From Jiella endophytica (GTDB taxonomy: Bacteria > Pseudomonadota > Alphaproteobacteria > Rhizobiales > Rhizobiaceae): a stretch of DNA of 64,000 bases. Within the stretch, counting starts at the first letter, position 1; each line of letters starts with the position of its first letter. The stretch is from positions 62,001-126,000 of the forward strand of contig NZ_SOZD01000008.1 of assembly GCF_004519335.1 (NCBI RefSeq), given 5' to 3'. Below the pieces are notes generated by a model. It worked only from the letters and a program-made list of their open reading frames with translations. It searched no databases and had not been told where the DNA came from. Below are positions 16,951 through 26,328 of the stretch, piece by piece. A program made the position numbers and the translations under genes.

Positions 16951-18771
16951 TCAGATCGGCCGGGTCGCAGCCTCCAGCCAGGTGGCGTCGTCCGCGGAAA
17001 GGGCGTCCGACAGTGTCTCTCGAACCGAAGCGTGGTAGGCGTTCAGCCAGCCGCGCTCTTCTTCGGTGAGCAGCACCGGATCGATCAGCCGGCGGTCGAT
17101 CGGCGCCAGCGTCAGCGTTTCGAAGCCGTGCATCGGGGCATCGCCCTCGGCGATGTCCTCGGCCGGCCTGACGATGACGAGGTTCTCGATGCGGATCCCG
17201 AAGGCGCCCTCCTTGTAGTAGCCGGGCTCGTTCGAAACGATCATGCCCGGATGCAGCACCGCCATGCCGCGCCGGGAGATCGACTGCGGGCCCTCGTGCA
17301 CCGCGAGGAACGCGCCGACGCCATGGCCCGTCCCGTGGGCATAGTCGCAGCCGGCCTTCCAGAGCGCGATGCGGGCAAGGACGTCGATGTCGACGCCGCG
17401 CGTCCCCTTCGGAAACCGGGCGAGCGAGATCGCGATCATCCCCTTGAGGACCTGGGTGAAGCGCGTCCGCATGATCGGCTCGGGCTCGCCGATCGGAACG
17501 GTGCGGGTGATGTCCGTCGTTCCGTCGAGATACTGCGCCCCCGAATCGATGAGGAAGAGTTCGCCGGCCCCGAGCGTGCGGTTGGTGTCGCGGTTGACCC
17601 GGTAGTGGACGATGGCGCCGTTCGGCCCGGCGCCGGCAATCGTGTCGAAGGAGATGTCTGCGAGGGAAACGCCGTCCGCCTCCCCTGCCTCCGCCCGAAA
17701 GGCTTCCAGCCGCTCCGCCGCGCCGATCTCGTCGATCGAGCCAGGCACCTGGCGGTCGAGCCAGGCGAGGAAGCGCACCATCGCGACGCCGTCGCGGCGA
17801 TGCGCCGCGCGGCTGCCGGAAAGTTCGCCCTCGTTCTTGATCGCCCGGGGGAGCCGCGCCGGATCGGCGAGTTCGACGATGTGCCCGCCCGCGGTCTCGA
17901 CGATTTCGGCAAGGCGCGCTGCCGCCAGAGCCGGGTCGAGGCCCGCCGCGCGAGCCTTTACCAGGTCGGCAAGGTCCGGCTCGAAGGCTTGCGGCGAGCC
18001 GATATCGGCAAGGCTCGCAAGATGGCCGGCAATGCCGGGCTCGAGCTTGTCCGGATCGACATAGAGGCGCGGCCGGCCGTCGGCGGGGACGATCGCGAAG
18101 GCGAGCATCAGCGGGGTGTGGTCGACATCGGCGCCACGGATGTTGAACAGCCAGGCGATCGAGGACGGATCGGTGAGGACGGTGAGATCCGCATTGGCTT
18201 CGGCGATCGCCGTCTGCACCTCGCCGATCTTCGCCGCCGCGTTCTTGCCGGCGAGATTGTCGCCATGCAGGAAGGCGCGCCCCTTCGGCGGCTGAGGGCG
18301 ATCCGTCCAGATGCGGTCGACGGGATTGTCCGCCAGCGCCACCAGTTCGCCGCCGGAAGCGGTCATGATCTCGCTCAGCCGCTCCACCTCGCCGATCGTG
18401 TGCAGCCAGGGATCGTAGGCGATCTTCTTTCCGGCCGCCTCGCTCTTCAGATAGGCCGAAAGCGGCGTGTCGATCGAGGAGAGCGGCGTCACCACCGACA
18501 GATCCACCTGATCGCGCACCTGCAGCGTATAGCGCCCATCGACCAGGATGGCGGCGCGGTCCTTAAGAACGATGGCGACGCCCGCCGAGCCGGAAAAGCC
18601 GGTCAGCCATTCCAGCCTCGCGGCCGAAGGCGGAATGTATTCGCCCTGATGCTCGTCGGCCCGCGGCACGATGAAGCCGTCGACGCCGGCCTCTTTCAGA
18701 ACCTGCCGCAGTTCGGCGATCCGCGCAGCGCTCTGCGAGAAATCGCTACGATTGTCGAAGTTCTGGAACAT
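16951..18771 (-). CDS. pepP: Aminopeptidase P family protein (M24B)
   Basis: Metallopeptidase removing N-terminal residues before proline. At 606 residues it has the three-domain form with two creatinase-like N-terminal domains (1-~300) and the pita-bread catalytic domain. Metal ligands are visible: the two Asp in LIDSGAQYLDGTTDITRTVP, the His in GTGHGVGAFLAVHEGP, and the two Glu in SNEPGYYKEGAFGIRIEN. Cytoplasmic, no signal peptide. It is monocistronic. Confidence 0.94.
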   Translation of the reverse strand: MFQNFDNRSDFSQSAARIAELRQVLKEAGVDGFIVPRADEHQGEYIPPSAARLEWLTGFSGSAGVAIVLKDRAAILVDGRYTLQVRDQVDLSVVTPLSSIDTPLSAYLKSEAAGKKIAYDPWLHTIGEVERLSEIMTASGGELVALADNPVDRIWTDRPQPPKGRAFLHGDNLAGKNAAAKIGEVQTAIAEANADLTVLTDPSSIAWLFNIRGADVDHTPLMLAFAIVPADGRPRLYVDPDKLEPGIAGHLASLADIGSPQAFEPDLADLVKARAAGLDPALAAARLAEIVETAGGHIVELADPARLPRAIKNEGELSGSRAAHRRDGVAMVRFLAWLDRQVPGSIDEIGAAERLEAFRAEAGEADGVSLADISFDTIAGAGPNGAIVHYRVNRDTNRTLGAGELFLIDSGAQYLDGTTDITRTVPIGEPEPIMRTRFTQVLKGMIAISLARFPKGTRGVDIDVLARIALWKAGCDYAHGTGHGVGAFLAVHEGPQSISRRGMAVLHPGMIVSNEPGYYKEGAFGIRIENLVIVRPAEDIAEGDAPMHGFETLTLAPIDRRLIDPVLLTEEERGWLNAYHASVRETLSDALSADDATWLEAATRPI

Positions 18772-18945
18772 GTCTGCCCTTTCGCTGCGCCGTCGCCGGA
18801 GACCTGCCGGCAGTTTCCCGGGGCGCCATCACGACAATACCGAAGCGCGTTGTGTCCGGCATTTTGCCCGGCGCCGCAAGTGCGGGCCCGAGGGCGTCCA
18901 TCGCGACCCGTCCGGCAAGGGTTACAACCCGGTAAACGGCGGGCC

Positions 18946-18963
18946 ATGCTGCGTTGCAATAAG
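18946..18963. promoter_or_regulatory. TGC-rich palindrome, distal site upstream of the 67-residue gene
   Basis: ATGCTGCGTTGCAATAAG contains TGC-N3-TTGCA, resembling the other TTGC-N2-TGCA sites. A second site lies 70 bases downstream. Two spaced sites suggest cooperative or looping regulation. Confidence 0.35.
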
Positions 18964-19013
18964 TGGGATGGACCTATGCGGCGAAGGCGCTACCGCAGGG
19001 CGTCCGTAATCGG

Positions 19014-19031
19014 CATATTGCATTGCAACGG
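19014..19031. promoter_or_regulatory. TGC-rich palindrome, proximal site upstream of the 67-residue gene
   Basis: ATATTGCATTGCAACGGG carries the best symmetric core, TTGCATTGCAA. It lies about 35 bases before the start codon, just ahead of the AAGGAGA ribosome binding site. Confidence 0.4.
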
Positions 19032-19066
19032 GAGGCCGGAAACAGCTTTCTCAAGGAGATCGGCAA

Positions 19067-19270
19067 ATGGCCAGCAACGAGACCACCACTACCCGCCCGC
19101 GCCAGCAGAGCGTCGGCATCATGCGCACCGTCATCAACCGGATGATGGAAGCCCGCGAGCGCGAGGCTCGCCGCTACATCGCCACCCACTACGGCAAGCG
19201 CTTCGCGCCCGAGGCGTTCGGCACCGAGACCGCGTCGCATTTCGAAGGCCGCGCGCCCCAGCGTTCGTAA
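19067..19270 (+). CDS. Small uncharacterised basic protein
   Basis: 67 residues, no membrane segment, starting MASNETTTTRPRQQSVGIMR. A polar N-terminal tail precedes an amphipathic helix (about residues 17-45, MRTVINRMMEAREREARRYI) rich in Arg, Glu and Met. A strong AAGGAGA stands 8 bases before the ATG, two TGC-rich palindromes lie upstream and a strong terminator follows, so this is a genuine monocistronic gene. I do not recognise the family. The putative PhaR-like sites hint at carbon storage or stress control. Confidence 0.75.
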   Translation: MASNETTTTRPRQQSVGIMRTVINRMMEAREREARRYIATHYGKRFAPEAFGTETASHFEGRAPQRS

Positions 19271-19320
19271 GGCATTCGCCGGGGACGATCCCGTCCCTTC
19301 ACCGGCGCGATCCATTCAAG

Positions 19321-19355
19321 AGGCCCGGCACCGTTCTCGGTGGCCGGGCCTTTTT
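19321..19355 (+). terminator. Strong intrinsic terminator
   Basis: GGCCCGGC...GCCGGGCC with an inner ACC/GGT pairing is followed by TTTTT on the plus strand. It ends the 67-residue gene. It lies 8 bases before the minus-strand prmA stop codon, but the minus side has no good U-tract. Confidence 0.85.
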
Positions 19356-19362
19356 GCTGGCA

Positions 19363-20241
19363 TCACCCAGCCGCCCGGACGAGGTGCAGGGCGACCCACT
19401 CGCCCCGGACGAGGGTCTCGCGGTGGACGAAGCCCTGGGCGCGGAAGGCCGCGCGCACCGCCGCCGCCTGGCCGACGAGAATGCCCGAGAGGATGATATT
19501 GGCGTCGCGCGTGGCGTTGCGCCGAAAATCCGGAGCAAGGCGCATCAGCGGTCCCGCGAGGATATTCGCGACGATGAGATCGTAGGGCCCGCGCCGACGC
19601 ACCACCGGCGAGGCAAAGCCGCCCGCGACGACCGCCTCGATCTTCCTCGCCACGCCGTTGGCCTTGGCATTCGCCGCAGCGACGGCGACGGCGACGGGGT
19701 CGATGTCGGTCGCCACCACGTCGAGCCGGGCCAGCTTGGCAAGGGCGATGGCGAGCACCGCGCTGCCGGTGCCGAGATCGAGGACGGAGCGGGGCCGGCT
19801 CAGCCGGACCACCTTGTCGATCATCGTCAGGCAGCCCGCCGTGGTGCCGTGGTGGCCGGTGCCGAAGGCCATCCCGGCCTCGATCTCGATCGCCAGCTCA
19901 TGGGCGCCGACCCGCTCGCGGTCATGGGCGCCGTGAACGACGAATCGGCCGGCCCGCACGGGCTTCAGCTCGGCGAGCACCGCCGCCATCCAGTCCTTTT
20001 CCGGCAGGTCCTCCCGACCGATCGCGACATCGGGGCCGACAGCCGCCCCCGCCCTGAATTCCTCGGCCCGATCCTCGCCTTCGGCGACCTCGAGATAGGC
20101 CGAGACCTCGAACAGGGCCGCCGCCTCGTCCATCTCGATGATGGCGATCGGCGCGCCCTCGTCCTCGAAGGCTGCCTCGATGCGGGAATAGGCGGCCTCG
20201 GCGTCCGGGCGCCTGGCCGTCAGGAAATAGCGCACTTGCAC
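19363..20241 (-). CDS. prmA: Ribosomal protein L11 methyltransferase
   Basis: SAM-dependent enzyme that trimethylates L11. The 292 residues contain the Rossmann motif SVLDLGTGSAVLAIALAKL (about residues 160-178), the preceding FGTGHHGTT and the catalytic-loop NILAGPLMRLAP. No ATG is available in the right place, so a GTG start is proposed: GTG at 20241, two bases after the antiporter stop codon, with AGGGA about 10 bases upstream. GTG at 20235 is possible. Coupled translation with the upstream antiporter gene is likely. Confidence 0.9.
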   Translation of the reverse strand: MQVRYFLTARRPDAEAAYSRIEAAFEDEGAPIAIIEMDEAAALFEVSAYLEVAEGEDRAEEFRAGAAVGPDVAIGREDLPEKDWMAAVLAELKPVRAGRFVVHGAHDRERVGAHELAIEIEAGMAFGTGHHGTTAGCLTMIDKVVRLSRPRSVLDLGTGSAVLAIALAKLARLDVVATDIDPVAVAVAAANAKANGVARKIEAVVAGGFASPVVRRRGPYDLIVANILAGPLMRLAPDFRRNATRDANIILSGILVGQAAAVRAAFRAQGFVHRETLVRGEWVALHLVRAAG

Positions 20242-20243
20242 CG

Positions 20244-22154
20244 TCAGCTCGTCCCTTCGCTCTGCCTGGAAACCTCCTCGGAGGTCTTGCGCGCCTTTTC
20301 CCTGCGCGCCTCGCGTTCGGTCAAGGTGCCGCGGACGATCTTTTCCTGCTCGCGCTCGGCGCGGGGCGGCCCGAAGGAGATGATGGTGTCGCCGGTCGCC
20401 GGCTCTCCGGCGCCCTCGCCGACGGCGAAAACGATCTCGTGGGAGGGCTTGATCCACAGCACCGGAAGCGTTCCCTCCGGCCGGCTCTCGTGGAACTGTT
20501 CGAGCCGGAACTCCGCCGTCAGCCGCGTCGCCTGGAAGGTCCAGCCGTCGATGACGTTGTCGCGCAGGTCGTTGTAGCTGCGCGGCGGCTTGAACAGCGG
20601 CATGCCGCCGATGGTGAAATGCATGGCGTGGCGGGCGCCCGACGTCTGCTGGCTGCCCGCCGTCGAGCCGATCTGGAACACCTCGGAGCGGCCGATCTCG
20701 GCGCCGAAATCGGTGCAGACCAGCGCATTGTAGGCGTCGTTGTCGGTCGCGGCGATCATGTGGTCGAAGCGCGACAGATCGAGGGAATGGTGCGCTTCTT
20801 CGGAAAGGATCTCGCCGAACCAGACGTCGACCTCGGCGAGGCGCGCTTCCGAGACATGCGACCAGTTGGCGTCGGCGATCAGCACCGGCACCTCCTGCGC
20901 CTTCAGCCGCCGCGCCAGCGCGATGGAGAAGCGCGAGGCACCGACGATGAGGATGCCGGGCCGGTTGGTGACCCTAAGGTCGAGGAGCTGGGCGAGCGGC
21001 CGCAGGGAAAAGCCATGGAGGATGATCGTCGCGGCGACGACGGCGAAGGTGTAGGCGACCATCCGGTCGGCGTCCTCGAGGCCGATCCGCGACAGCGTCG
21101 TGCCGAACAGGCCGGCGACCGCGACGGCGACGATACCGCGCGGGGCGATCCAGCTGACCAGCAGCCGCTCGCGGAAACCGAGCCCCGCTCCGATCGTCGA
21201 GACGAAGATGGCGATCGGCCGGATGACCAGCAGCACCAGCGCGAGGAACACCACCACCCGCCATTCGAGGCTGAGAATCACCGAGCGCTGCAGCGAAGCG
21301 GTTAGGATGATGAACAGGCCCGAGACGAGAAGGACGGTGATCGTCTCCTTGAACTTGCGGAGCTCGGCAAGGCTCGCGAGCCGGGCATTCGCCATGGTGA
21401 CGCCCATGACGGTCACGGTGAGGAGCCCGGCCTCTTCGAGCAGCAGATTCGTCAGCGCATTCATGCCGACGACGACGGCGAGAAGAATCGGCGCCTTCAG
21501 ATATTCCGGCGCGTGGCCCCGAGCGAAAAAGGTCGTCAGCGCCCGCCCGGCGACGATGCCGCCGAGGATCGCGAGGACAATAGCGGCGACGGTGGTCAGG
21601 ATCAGGTGTTCGGCATCGTGGGCGCCGCGCAGCACGAGATAGGCTTCGAAGGCGATGACGGCGAAGAGCGCCCCGACAGGATCGTTGAGGATCGCCTCCC
21701 AGCGCAGGATCGAGCCCGGCCGGGTGCGCAGCCGCGCGTGGCGCAGAAGCGGCATGATGACGGTCGGGCCGGTGACGACGAGCAGCGCGCCGAGAATGAT
21801 GGCGACCGGCCAGGCCATGTCGCCGACATAGTGGGCGGCGAGCGCCGTCATCAGCCAGACCATCGGCCCCGACACCAGCACGACGCGGCGCACCGCCGTC
21901 GAGGTTTCGCGGATCTCCCGGAGATTGAGCGTCAGCCCGCCCTCGAAGAGGATGATGGCGACGGCGGTCGAGACCAGCGGCGTATAGAGCTCGCCGAAAT
22001 CTTCCCGCGGGTTCATCAGGCCGGTCAGCGGGCCGAAGACGAGGCCGACGCCGAGCAGCATGACGATGGCGGGGATCTGGAGCCGCCAGGCCAGCCATTG
22101 CGAGGCGATGCCCGCGATGCCGATGATGGCGAGCTGCATGGCAAGATCGTGCAT
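20244..22154 (-). CDS. Cation:proton antiporter (CPA family) with C-terminal nucleotide-binding domain
   Basis: Inner-membrane Na+ or K+/H+ exchanger. The 636 residues have about 12 membrane spans (1-~390) including the family segments LILTTVAAIVLAILGGIVAG and WEAILNDPVGALFAVIAFEA, where NDP is the ion-binding motif of CPA1 antiporters. A Rossmann-like TrkA-N domain begins at GILIVGASRFSIALARRL (about 405), and a C-terminal RCK-C-like part ends in a charged tail. The start MHDLAMQLAIIGI was chosen at the first hydrophobic segment. It overlaps functionally with prmA only by proximity. Confidence 0.88.
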   Translation of the reverse strand: MHDLAMQLAIIGIAGIASQWLAWRLQIPAIVMLLGVGLVFGPLTGLMNPREDFGELYTPLVSTAVAIILFEGGLTLNLREIRETSTAVRRVVLVSGPMVWLMTALAAHYVGDMAWPVAIILGALLVVTGPTVIMPLLRHARLRTRPGSILRWEAILNDPVGALFAVIAFEAYLVLRGAHDAEHLILTTVAAIVLAILGGIVAGRALTTFFARGHAPEYLKAPILLAVVVGMNALTNLLLEEAGLLTVTVMGVTMANARLASLAELRKFKETITVLLVSGLFIILTASLQRSVILSLEWRVVVFLALVLLVIRPIAIFVSTIGAGLGFRERLLVSWIAPRGIVAVAVAGLFGTTLSRIGLEDADRMVAYTFAVVAATIILHGFSLRPLAQLLDLRVTNRPGILIVGASRFSIALARRLKAQEVPVLIADANWSHVSEARLAEVDVWFGEILSEEAHHSLDLSRFDHMIAATDNDAYNALVCTDFGAEIGRSEVFQIGSTAGSQQTSGARHAMHFTIGGMPLFKPPRSYNDLRDNVIDGWTFQATRLTAEFRLEQFHESRPEGTLPVLWIKPSHEIVFAVGEGAGEPATGDTIISFGPPRAEREQEKIVRGTLTEREARREKARKTSEEVSRQSEGTS

Positions 22155-22314
22155 CAGCGAGGGATCCTGTCGGTTCGGGGCGGCAGAGGCTCTCGCCCGG
22201 CAGCACGGTCGTCGATGGAGAAAGATATGGCGGTGGCGGAAACGGCCCATGGCCCGTCCGCAATCAATGCGCGTCGATCGCGCCGACGCGGTCGGTCATC
22301 CGGCGATCGACGGC

Positions 22315-22905
22315 TCAGACGCCGGCCAGCCTGTCGAGTTTGCCGGTGACGGTCTTCGGGTCCTCGCCATAGGCGATGGTGCCGGCGAGATGGCCTTCCG
22401 CGTCGATGAGGAAAGTCGTCGAAGTGTGGTCCATCAGATAGTCCTCGCCCTCGCCCGATTTGGCGAAGAAGGCGCCCCAGCCCTTCGCCATCCTGGCGAC
22501 ATCGCCCTTCTCACCGGTCAGCGCGACGATGTCCGGCGAGACGGCGTCGACATAGTCCTTGAGGATCGCCGGCGTGTCGCGCTCGGGATCGACGGTGACG
22601 AAGACGATGCGGAAGTCGCCGCCCTTCTTCTCGATCTCGTCGTGATGCGAGGCGAGTTCAAAGAGCGTCGTCGGGCAGACGTCGGGGCAATGCGTATAGC
22701 CGAAGAACAGCGCATAGGGCTTGCCCTTCAGCTGGTCGGAACTGAAGGATGTGCCGTTCTGGTCGACCAGGGTGAAGGGTGTGCCGTAGGGCTCGCCGGA
22801 GGCGCTGCTCTGGCCGACGAGATTGAAGTAGGTGACGGCGAGAATCCCGGCGACGAGAGCCACGACGGCCCAAAGGCCGGTTTGAATGATCGTGCGCGTG
22901 TTCAT
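22315..22905 (-). CDS. SCO family protein (copper chaperone / thiol reductase for cytochrome oxidase)
   Basis: 196 residues with an N-terminal membrane anchor (about 7-28) and a periplasmic thioredoxin-fold domain. The copper-binding or redox motif is YTHCPDVCPTT (Cys73 and Cys77), and the conserved His is in LMDHTSTTFLID (about 157). SCO proteins deliver copper to the CuA site of cytochrome c oxidase. A 63-residue membrane protein gene lies 54 bases upstream on the same strand and could form an operon with it. Confidence 0.94.
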   Translation of the reverse strand: MNTRTIIQTGLWAVVALVAGILAVTYFNLVGQSSASGEPYGTPFTLVDQNGTSFSSDQLKGKPYALFFGYTHCPDVCPTTLFELASHHDEIEKKGGDFRIVFVTVDPERDTPAILKDYVDAVSPDIVALTGEKGDVARMAKGWGAFFAKSGEGEDYLMDHTSTTFLIDAEGHLAGTIAYGEDPKTVTGKLDRLAGV

Positions 22906-22959
22906 CCCGCGAACTCCGGAAGATTGCGTGGCCAGCCCTGTCGGGGCGCGGCGAAGCGG

Positions 22960-23151
22960 TCAGAAGCAGCTCGCCCAGGCGTCTGCGGCGAGCCTTACGA
23001 AAACCGCTTCGCCCTTTGCAAGCCACAGGGAGAAACCGACGACGGCGATGAGCCCGAGCACCGCGATCGCGGCTGCGGCGGCGGCAAGGCGGATGGGGCC
23101 ACCCGTCTTCTTCGCGCTGTCGGGCATCGGTTCCGTCGGCGGGCTCACCAT
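22960..23151 (-). CDS. Small single-span membrane protein
   Basis: 63 residues with a single hydrophobic helix (about 21-45, rich in Ala, Ile, Val) and a short, weakly charged tail ending WASCF. Not recognised. Immediate upstream position to the SCO gene suggests a cytochrome-oxidase-related role, which is inference. ATG at the ninth codon (MPDSAKK) is an alternative start. Confidence 0.5.
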   Translation of the reverse strand: MVSPPTEPMPDSAKKTGGPIRLAAAAAAIAVLGLIAVVGFSLWLAKGEAVFVRLAADAWASCF

Positions 23152-23310
23152 CCGCCATCCCTAGCCCATTGCCGGCGCCGGTGCGACGGGGCGGAAGACT
23201 CGCCCGGTCACTTTTTCTCCACCGGACAAAGGCGACGAAATATCCTTACGCTTCGTAAGCCAATGCGGTGCTAGATCGGAGCCCCGCCTCTCTACCGGAT
23301 TGTCCTCTCC

Positions 23311-24501
23311 ATGCCGGGCTCCCGCGAAACCCGCATCGACCTCGTGCGCGGCATCTCGCTGCTGTTCATCTTCGTCGACCATTCCGATGTGTCCTTCTCG
23401 ACGCTGCTGCAGCAGAGCCGCGGCTTCTGCGACGCCGCGGAGCTGTTCGTCATGATGGCCGGCATGTCCGCTGCGCTCGCCTATGCGCCGCCCGGCGGCC
23501 GGGCAAATCTCGGCCGGGTCGGCTCGCGGACGTGGCGGCGGGCCTTCAAGCTCTACCGGGTGCATCTCGTTCTCCTTGCCGCGATGCTCGCCGCGGTGGC
23601 GATGCTGCCGCTGCCCTGGAGCCAGGAGCTGCGCTCTGCCTGGGCGCTCGACCCGGTCTTTGCCGCGCCCTGGCGCTACGCTCTGGAAGCCGTGTCGCTG
23701 CGCTACATGCCGGCCGATCTCGACATCCTGCCGCTCTATGTCCTTTTAATCGCGGCGGTGCCGCTGTTTCTCGGCATCGCACAGCGCTCGGCAATGCTCG
23801 CCCTCGGCCTTTCGCTGGGGCTCTGGCTGGCGGCGGGCCTCCTCCATCTCAACCTGACGAACCTTGCCGAGGCGAGATCCGGCTGGTTCTTCAATCCGTT
23901 CTCCTGGCAGCTGATCTTCCTGTGCGGCCTTCTGGCGGGCCTCAGGATCAAGCGCGGCGAGGAGCCGTTTCCCTATTCGCGTCCGGTGTTCGTCGCGGCG
24001 GCCCTCTTCGCGCTGGTCGCGATCCCCGCCAATCTCTACATGCAGCTTGAAGTCAGCGCCGATTCGCCGGTGCGCCATCTCCTGATGTCGAAGACCAGCG
24101 AGGGCCCGCTGCGCGTCCTCAACGCGCTCGCCATCGCCTATGTCGTCTTCAATCTCGACGCTCTGAAGCGGGTCTTCGCGTGGTCATGGCTGGGGCCAGT
24201 TCACGCCGCCGGCCGCAACAGCCTGCCGATCTTCGTCACCGGCATCGTCCTGTCGAACACCGCCGCCGCCGTCGTGATCTGCCATGGCTCGTTCCCGCTG
24301 GCCCTGGAACTCACCGCGATCGCGATCGGCCTCGCCATCCAGCTCGCCGTCGCCCACCACCTTGGGCGGACGCGTCGCGAGCCTTCCGGCGAGCCGGTAT
24401 CCTCGCTGGTGGTGGCGTCGCCCGAGGATCAGGACTACGGATATGCGCAAGCAACCGAACCTGCCGCGATACCCGATGCAGCCAGAAACTCCGCGACCTG
24501 A
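23311..24501 (+). CDS. OpgC domain-containing membrane protein
   Basis: 396 residues with about ten membrane spans. The N-terminal RIDLVRGISLLFIFVDHSD matches the OpgC/acyltransferase-3-like family, whose E. coli member succinylates osmoregulated periplasmic glucans. The exact substrate here is unknown. The gene overlaps the next gene's start by about 58 bases, so translation of the two is likely coupled. Confidence 0.88.
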   Translation: MPGSRETRIDLVRGISLLFIFVDHSDVSFSTLLQQSRGFCDAAELFVMMAGMSAALAYAPPGGRANLGRVGSRTWRRAFKLYRVHLVLLAAMLAAVAMLPLPWSQELRSAWALDPVFAAPWRYALEAVSLRYMPADLDILPLYVLLIAAVPLFLGIAQRSAMLALGLSLGLWLAAGLLHLNLTNLAEARSGWFFNPFSWQLIFLCGLLAGLRIKRGEEPFPYSRPVFVAAALFALVAIPANLYMQLEVSADSPVRHLLMSKTSEGPLRVLNALAIAYVVFNLDALKRVFAWSWLGPVHAAGRNSLPIFVTGIVLSNTAAAVVICHGSFPLALELTAIAIGLAIQLAVAHHLGRTRREPSGEPVSSLVVASPEDQDYGYAQATEPAAIPDAARNSAT

Positions 24502-25159
24502 GAATTTCGAGGAACTGCGCTTTCGCGACAGCGAGCCGAAGATCGCCACGACTGCGGAGCTGAAGCGCACCAAACTCGGCCGCTATTGCGAGATCGGCCA
24601 GCGTGTCGTCCTGCGCGAGGTCGAGCTCGGCGACTTTTCCTATTTCGAACGGGGCGGCGAGGCGATCCACTCCAGCATCGGCAGGTTCTGCTCGATCGCG
24701 GCGAATGTCAGGATCAACGCCCTCGCCCACCCGATGGAGCGGCTGACCACCCACAAGGTGAGCTACCGGCCGAACGAATATTTCCGCTGGCTTCCCGTCG
24801 ACCAGAGCGTCGTCGAGGCGCGCAAGGCGGACGCCGTTACCATCGGCCACGACGTCTGGATCGGCCATGGCGCGATCGTCATGCCGGGCGTTGCGATCGG
24901 CAATGGCGCGGTGGTCGGTGCCGGCGCCGTCGTCACCCACGATATTCCGCCCTTCACCATCGCCGCAGGCGTTCCGGCAAAGCCAATCCGCGAGCGTTTC
25001 CCGCCGGAAATCGCCGCGAGGATCACCGCCCTCGCCTGGTGGGACTGGCCGCTGGAAACGCTGTTCGACGCCATTCCCGACATGCAGGTCCTGCCGATCG
25101 AGGCGTTTCTCGACAAGTGGGAGCGTCAGTCCCCGGCGCCGTCCACCAGCGCGAAATAA
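24443..25159 (+). CDS. Left-handed beta-helix acyltransferase (phosphonate-associated hexapeptide type)
   Basis: 238 residues. Hexapeptide repeats are seen from about 50 (IGRFCSIAANVRINALAHPM) to 180 (IGHDVWIGHGAIVMPGVAIG), and the C-terminal PAKPIRERFPPEIAARI and LAWWDWPLETL match the phosphonate-metabolism hexapeptide transferase family (DapH/DapD/GlmU-related). No phn genes are in the window, so the substrate is open. ATG at 24443 has GAGGA upstream but overlaps opgC; 24476 is an alternative start. The 3' end overlaps the convergent MFS gene by 34 bases. Confidence 0.85.
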   Translation: MRKQPNLPRYPMQPETPRPENFEELRFRDSEPKIATTAELKRTKLGRYCEIGQRVVLREVELGDFSYFERGGEAIHSSIGRFCSIAANVRINALAHPMERLTTHKVSYRPNEYFRWLPVDQSVVEARKADAVTIGHDVWIGHGAIVMPGVAIGNGAVVGAGAVVTHDIPPFTIAAGVPAKPIRERFPPEIAARITALAWWDWPLETLFDAIPDMQVLPIEAFLDKWERQSPAPSTSAK

Positions 25160-26328
25160 ATGAGCGCAGCCCCCGGCATCGCCATGCCGAGGACGCAGAC
25201 GCCGAGCCAGCCGCCGACTTCCAGCACCGGGCTCGCCAGCGCCGAGCCGAGCGCCCCGCCGATGAAGAAGGTCGTCATGTAGACGGCGTTGAGGCGATTG
25301 CGGATATCCGGTGCGAGACGGAAGATCTCGCGCTGGCCGAAGACCAGATTGGCCTGCACTCCGAGATCGACGACGACGGCGGCAAAGACCAGCGCTGCGA
25401 GCGACGTCGTGCCGAAGGTCGAGACGAGGAAGCCGGCGACCACCATCGCAATGGCGCAGACCGTGCCGATGCGGGAAAAGCCGCGGTCGGCGAGCCGTCC
25501 CGCCACCGGCGCGGCGAAGACGCCGAGGACGCCGGCGAGAGCGAACAGCGCGACGCCGCTCGGCGAGAAATCGAACGGGTCGCGCATCAGGATGATCGGC
25601 GCCGCCGTCCAGAACAGCGAGAAGGCCGCGAACATCGCCGCGTGGTAGAGCCCGCGGCGCCGCAGCACCGGCTCGTTGACGAACAGCCGGCCGAGCGAGC
25701 GGATCAGCGCGAGATAGCCCCGCTCGCCGCCGGGTTCGCGGCGCGGCAGCAGCACCAGCGAGACGGCGGCGAGAACCGCGATCAGCGCCGCCGACAGGCC
25801 GAAGACGCCGCGCCAGCCGAGATAGTCGGCAAGGAAGCTCGACACCGGCCGGGCGAGCAGGATCCCGCCGAGAAGCCCGCTCATGACGTTGCCGACGACG
25901 GCGCCCCGTTCCTCCTCCGGCGCCAGATTGGCGGCGAGCGGCACCAGCATCTGCGCCGCGCAGGAGGTGATGCCGACGATCAGCATGCCGGCAAAGAGCA
26001 GCGTCAGCCCGGGCGCCAGCGCCAGACCCGTCAGGGCGACCACGTTGGCCCCCATGGTCAGGAGGATGAGCTTGCGGTTCTCGACGAGATCGCCGAGCGG
26101 CACCAGGAAGATAAGGCCGATGGCATAGCCGATCTGCGCCACCGTGACGATCGAGCTTTCCGCAGCGACGGCGAGGCCGAGATCTGAGCCCATCAGCGAA
26201 ACCAGCGGCTGGGCGTAATAGAGATTGGCGGCGAGAGCGCCGCAGGACAGCGCAAACAGGAAGGTCAGCACCGGCCCGAGGCCGGCGCTGTCATTGGCGG
26301 GGGCGGTGTTCGTCGCAGTCTGGCTCAT
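25126..26328 (-). CDS. Major facilitator superfamily transporter
   Basis: 400 residues with 12 predicted spans. The loop 2-3 motif is GDLVENRKLIL and the segment RPVSSFLADYLGWRGVFGLS is typical of drug:H+ antiporter-1-like transporters. Probably an efflux pump of unknown substrate. An intrinsic terminator lies in its own upstream leader (26401-26424), suggesting possible attenuation. Its end overlaps the convergent hexapeptide gene by 34 bases. Confidence 0.9.
   Translation of the reverse strand: MSQTATNTAPANDSAGLGPVLTFLFALSCGALAANLYYAQPLVSLMGSDLGLAVAAESSIVTVAQIGYAIGLIFLVPLGDLVENRKLILLTMGANVVALTGLALAPGLTLLFAGMLIVGITSCAAQMLVPLAANLAPEEERGAVVGNVMSGLLGGILLARPVSSFLADYLGWRGVFGLSAALIAVLAAVSLVLLPRREPGGERGYLALIRSLGRLFVNEPVLRRRGLYHAAMFAAFSLFWTAAPIILMRDPFDFSPSGVALFALAGVLGVFAAPVAGRLADRGFSRIGTVCAIAMVVAGFLVSTFGTTSLAALVFAAVVVDLGVQANLVFGQREIFRLAPDIRNRLNAVYMTTFFIGGALGSALASPVLEVGGWLGVCVLGMAMPGAALIYFALVDGAGD

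Noticed and set aside
17032-20577. Long plus-strand open frame across pepP and prmA
   Set aside because: Antisense to pepP, prmA and the antiporter; it also crosses intergenic regions and is composed of low-complexity Arg/Asp-rich sequence.
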